Source: Lysobacteraceae bacterium
Lineage (GTDB): Bacteria; Pseudomonadota; Gammaproteobacteria; Xanthomonadales; Xanthomonadaceae
Direction: 5' to 3'
Assembly: GCA_028293685.1 (NCBI GenBank)
Contig: JAQGOI010000135.1
Coordinates: 1 to 7,955, forward strand
Length of the DNA stretch: 7,955 nucleotides
Below, one piece after another: positions 6,089 through 7,955 of this stretch. Under the pieces are notes generated by a model. That model worked only from the letters and a program-made list of their open reading frames with translations, was not told where the DNA came from and searched no databases. The first letter of the stretch is position 1. Each line of letters starts with the position of its first letter. The translations under genes were made by a program, and so were the position numbers.

Positions 6089-7417
6089 GTGCCGCCAGAC
6101 AACACTCCCGCGATCAAACCCTTCGATCATGTGACGGTATCGATCGATGGAGACGGCGGCGCTCCTGCGTCGGTCTCGCTGCCGGTCGAACGCGGCACGC
6201 TCGGCAACCCGTGCATCGATATCGCCACGCTCACGAAGGAAACCGGGTGTTTCACCTACGACCCGGGATTCACTGCAACGGCTGCGTGCAAATCCGCGAT
6301 CACGTACATCGACGGTGACGCCGGCGTGCTGCTCTATCGCGGTTATCCCATCGAGCAGCTGGCCAAACAATCCAGTTTCCTGGAAGTCGCGTACCTGCTG
6401 ATGCACGGCGAGCTCCCGTCGAACGATGCATTCGCCACGTTCGAAAGCGAAGTCACGCACCACACGATGATGCACGAGGCGTTTCGCACGTTCCTCTACG
6501 GCTTCCGGCACGACGCGCATCCGATGGCGATGCTGGTCGGGATGCTCGGTTCGATGGCGAGTTTCTATCACAACACGCTCGATCTCGAGGATCCCGAGCA
6601 GCGCCGACTCGCGGCTGTGCGCCTGATCGCCAAGGTGCCGACGATCGCCGCCGGTTGCTACCGCTATTCGATCGGATGGCCGCTGCGTTACCCGAAGAAC
6701 AATCTCGAGTATGTCGATCGCTTCCTGCACATGATGTTCGAGGTTCCCAGCGAACCGCTGGCATTGAAGCCGGTGGCCGCGCGCGCGCTCGACCTGCTTT
6801 TCATCCTGCACGCCGACCACGAGCAGAATGCGTCGACCTCGACCGTGCGCCTGGTCGGTTCGACCGGCGCGAATCCGTATGCGTGCGTTGCCGCCGGCGT
6901 CGCTGCGTTGTGGGGTCCCGCGCATGGCGGTGCCAACGAGGCGGTGCTGAAGATGCTCGCCGACATCGGCAAACCCGGCAACGTGCAGGCCGCTGTCGAC
7001 AAGGCCAAGGACAAGGAGTCGGGTTTCCGCTTGATGGGCTTCGGCCATCGCGTCTACAAGAATTTCGATCCGCGCGCGAAGATCATCCGCGAGATGACCC
7101 ATGAGGTACTTGGCGAGCTCGGCGTCAACGACCCACTGCTCGAGGTCGCCCTGAAGCTGGAAGAGGCCGCGCTGAAGGACGATTACTTCATCCAGCGCAA
7201 GCTTTATCCGAACGTCGATTTCTACTCCGGGATCATCTACAAGGCGCTCGGGATTCCGACGGAGATGTTCACGGTGATGTTCGCGATTGCGCGCACCGCG
7301 GGCTGGGTGGCGCACTGGCTCGAGCAGCAGACGGACGCCGACGCGCGCATCGGTCGACCGCGACAGATCTACACCGGCCATGCCGGGCGCGACTACGTGG
7401 ACATCCAGGGTCGCTGA
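6089..7417 (+). CDS. gltA: Citrate synthase (type II, hexameric class)
   Basis: Starting at GTG 6089 the product has 442 residues, against 427 in E. coli; the extra residues are at the N-terminus. It condenses acetyl-CoA with oxaloacetate to form citrate, the entry step of the TCA cycle. The catalytic triad is present: H279 in GPAHGG, H320 in GFGHRVYK and D377 in NVDFYSG, equal to E. coli H264, H305 and D362 with a constant offset of 15. Oxaloacetate-binding histidine H244 (HADHEQN) and the C-terminal arginine region [11 protein letters not shown] are also kept. The Gram-negative segment [16 protein letters not shown] supports the NADH-sensitive type II class. The residue matching E. coli Cys206, in the NADH-site region, is Ser221. 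The gene seems to be a single transcript from its own promoter. It ends 4 bp from a convergent gene with no terminator between. Confidence 0.97.
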   Translation: MPPDNTPAIKPFDHVTVSIDGDGGAPASVSLPVERGTLGNPCIDIATLTKETGCFTYDPGFTATAACKSAITYIDGDAGVLLYRGYPIEQLAKQSSFLEVAYLLMHGELPSNDAFATFESEVTHHTMMHEAFRTFLYGFRHDAHPMAMLVGMLGSMASFYHNTLDLEDPEQRRLAAVRLIAKVPTIAAGCYRYSIGWPLRYPKNNLEYVDRFLHMMFEVPSEPLALKPVAARALDLLFILHADHEQNASTSTVRLVGSTGANPYACVAAGVAALWGPAHGGANEAVLKMLADIGKPGNVQAAVDKAKDKESGFRLMGFGHRVYKNFDPRAKIIREMTHEVLGELGVNDPLLEVALKLEEAALKDDYFIQRKLYPNVDFYSGIIYKALGIPTEMFTVMFAIARTAGWVAHWLEQQTDADARIGRPRQIYTGHAGRDYVDIQGR

Positions 7418-7421
7418 GCCG

Positions 7422-7955
7422 TTACGCGTCGGCCTCGTGGCTGGCGATGTCCTCGTCGGCCAGCAGCTGCCGCAGCTGGGCTAGTGAAGCGCGCCGTACC
7501 GGTCTCCCGTCGGCGCTCGCCAAAGGCGCCTGCCGCAATGCGGCAAGGGGCAACACCGTCAATTCGAAGGCGAGTCCTTCTGCGCTGAAGACCCAGACCG
7601 CCACGTCCTCCGTGCGCTGCCGGTCCAGGTGGACGCGCCGCGACTGCAGACTCGCGGGGATCAGCTGCTCATCCAGGAAGCGACCCACATCCTCTACCGC
7701 TTCGGCGTGCAGGTGCAGGGCGACGGACGAATGGCTGTCGGCGAGGCCTTCAAGCACGGGGCCCACCAGTCGTGGATTGAAGGCCTGAAAGAACTCAAGC
7801 GCACGAACGGCGGCTTCGCGACGTTGCCGAAGGTCGAGCGACTGCACGTCGCCCTGGAACAGGCGCTGGTATTCGCGAAGGGCGTCCTCGATCTCGCGAT
7901 TGCCGGGAAGCGAGGCGTCGTCGGCGATTCCCAGGCGCGCGGCGGCCTTGCGCTT
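7422..7955 (-). CDS. Conserved-looking protein of unknown function (5' end outside window)
   Basis: A minus-strand frame stays open from the right edge to TAA at 7422-7424, giving at least 177 residues; the true start lies beyond 7955. A GTG at 7847 is internal, because good coding sequence (KAAARLGI, then NREIEDALREYQRLFQ) continues upstream. I do not recognise a named family with certainty. It looks soluble: helical and charged at the N-terminus, with no membrane segment or signal in the visible part. Residues 62-84 (RLVGPVLEG, then S-S-V-x-L-x-L) faintly resemble the G-S...D-x-D core of small nucleotidyltransferases, but the metal-binding acidic residues are not there. Near the C-terminus a segment with ELTVLPLAALRQAPL, DGRPVRRASL and LRQLL looks like a conserved end domain. 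I recall similar unnamed proteins in Pseudomonas and Xanthomonas but cannot verify it. The strand is opposite to all other genes here. Confidence 0.72.
   Translation of the reverse strand, partial: KRKAAARLGIADDASLPGNREIEDALREYQRLFQGDVQSLDLRQRREAAVRALEFFQAFNPRLVGPVLEGLADSHSSVALHLHAEAVEDVGRFLDEQLIPASLQSRRVHLDRQRTEDVAVWVFSAEGLAFELTVLPLAALRQAPLASADGRPVRRASLAQLRQLLADEDIASHEADA

Noticed and set aside
5981..7381. A 466-codon open frame on the minus strand opposite gltA
   Set aside because: It mirrors gltA for nearly its whole length and has no recognisable motif, so it is a GC-driven shadow.
7447..7788. A 113-codon plus-strand frame near the right end
   Set aside because: It is the Arg/Ser-rich complement of the minus-strand gene, whose frame runs on to the window edge with more protein-like composition.

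Overview
The window looks like chromosomal housekeeping DNA from a GC-rich gammaproteobacterium, most likely in or near the Xanthomonadales. This rests on the gene order (gmk, rpoZ, spoT, ridA, recG, then a zinc-free L31 gene and gltA), the protein sequences, and the high GC at third codon positions. No mobile element, CRISPR array, phage gene, tRNA or rRNA is visible, and I see no sign of horizontal transfer.

Layout: (1) positions 1-94 hold the last 30 codons of what is probably gmk, guanylate kinase. (2) A 172-nt gap carries a good sigma70-like promoter for rpoZ (267-566, RNA polymerase omega). rpoZ is followed by two hairpins, the second with an eight-T tract, which make a strong intrinsic terminator. 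(3) spoT (727-2919), ridA (3009-3392) and recG (3396-5501) run in the same direction. ridA and recG are only 3 nt apart. (4) rpmE2 (5626-5871) has its own likely promoter and a hairpin terminator. (5) gltA (6089-7417), citrate synthase, follows a leader with an extended -10 element. (6) On the minus strand, 7422-7955 is the 3' part of a conserved-looking gene of unknown function. It meets gltA tail to tail with only 4 bp between them.

How the genes relate: gmk, rpoZ and spoT are linked through guanine nucleotides. Gmk supplies GDP, SpoT makes and degrades (p)ppGpp, and omega helps form a (p)ppGpp site on RNA polymerase in E. coli. RidA clears reactive enamines from PLP enzymes, RecG remodels stalled forks, L31 is ribosomal, and GltA starts the TCA cycle. 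Nothing here looks like a new system. The points most worth a second look are the unknown minus-strand protein, the terminator that separates rpoZ from spoT, ridA sitting where E. coli has trmH, and the control region of gltA.
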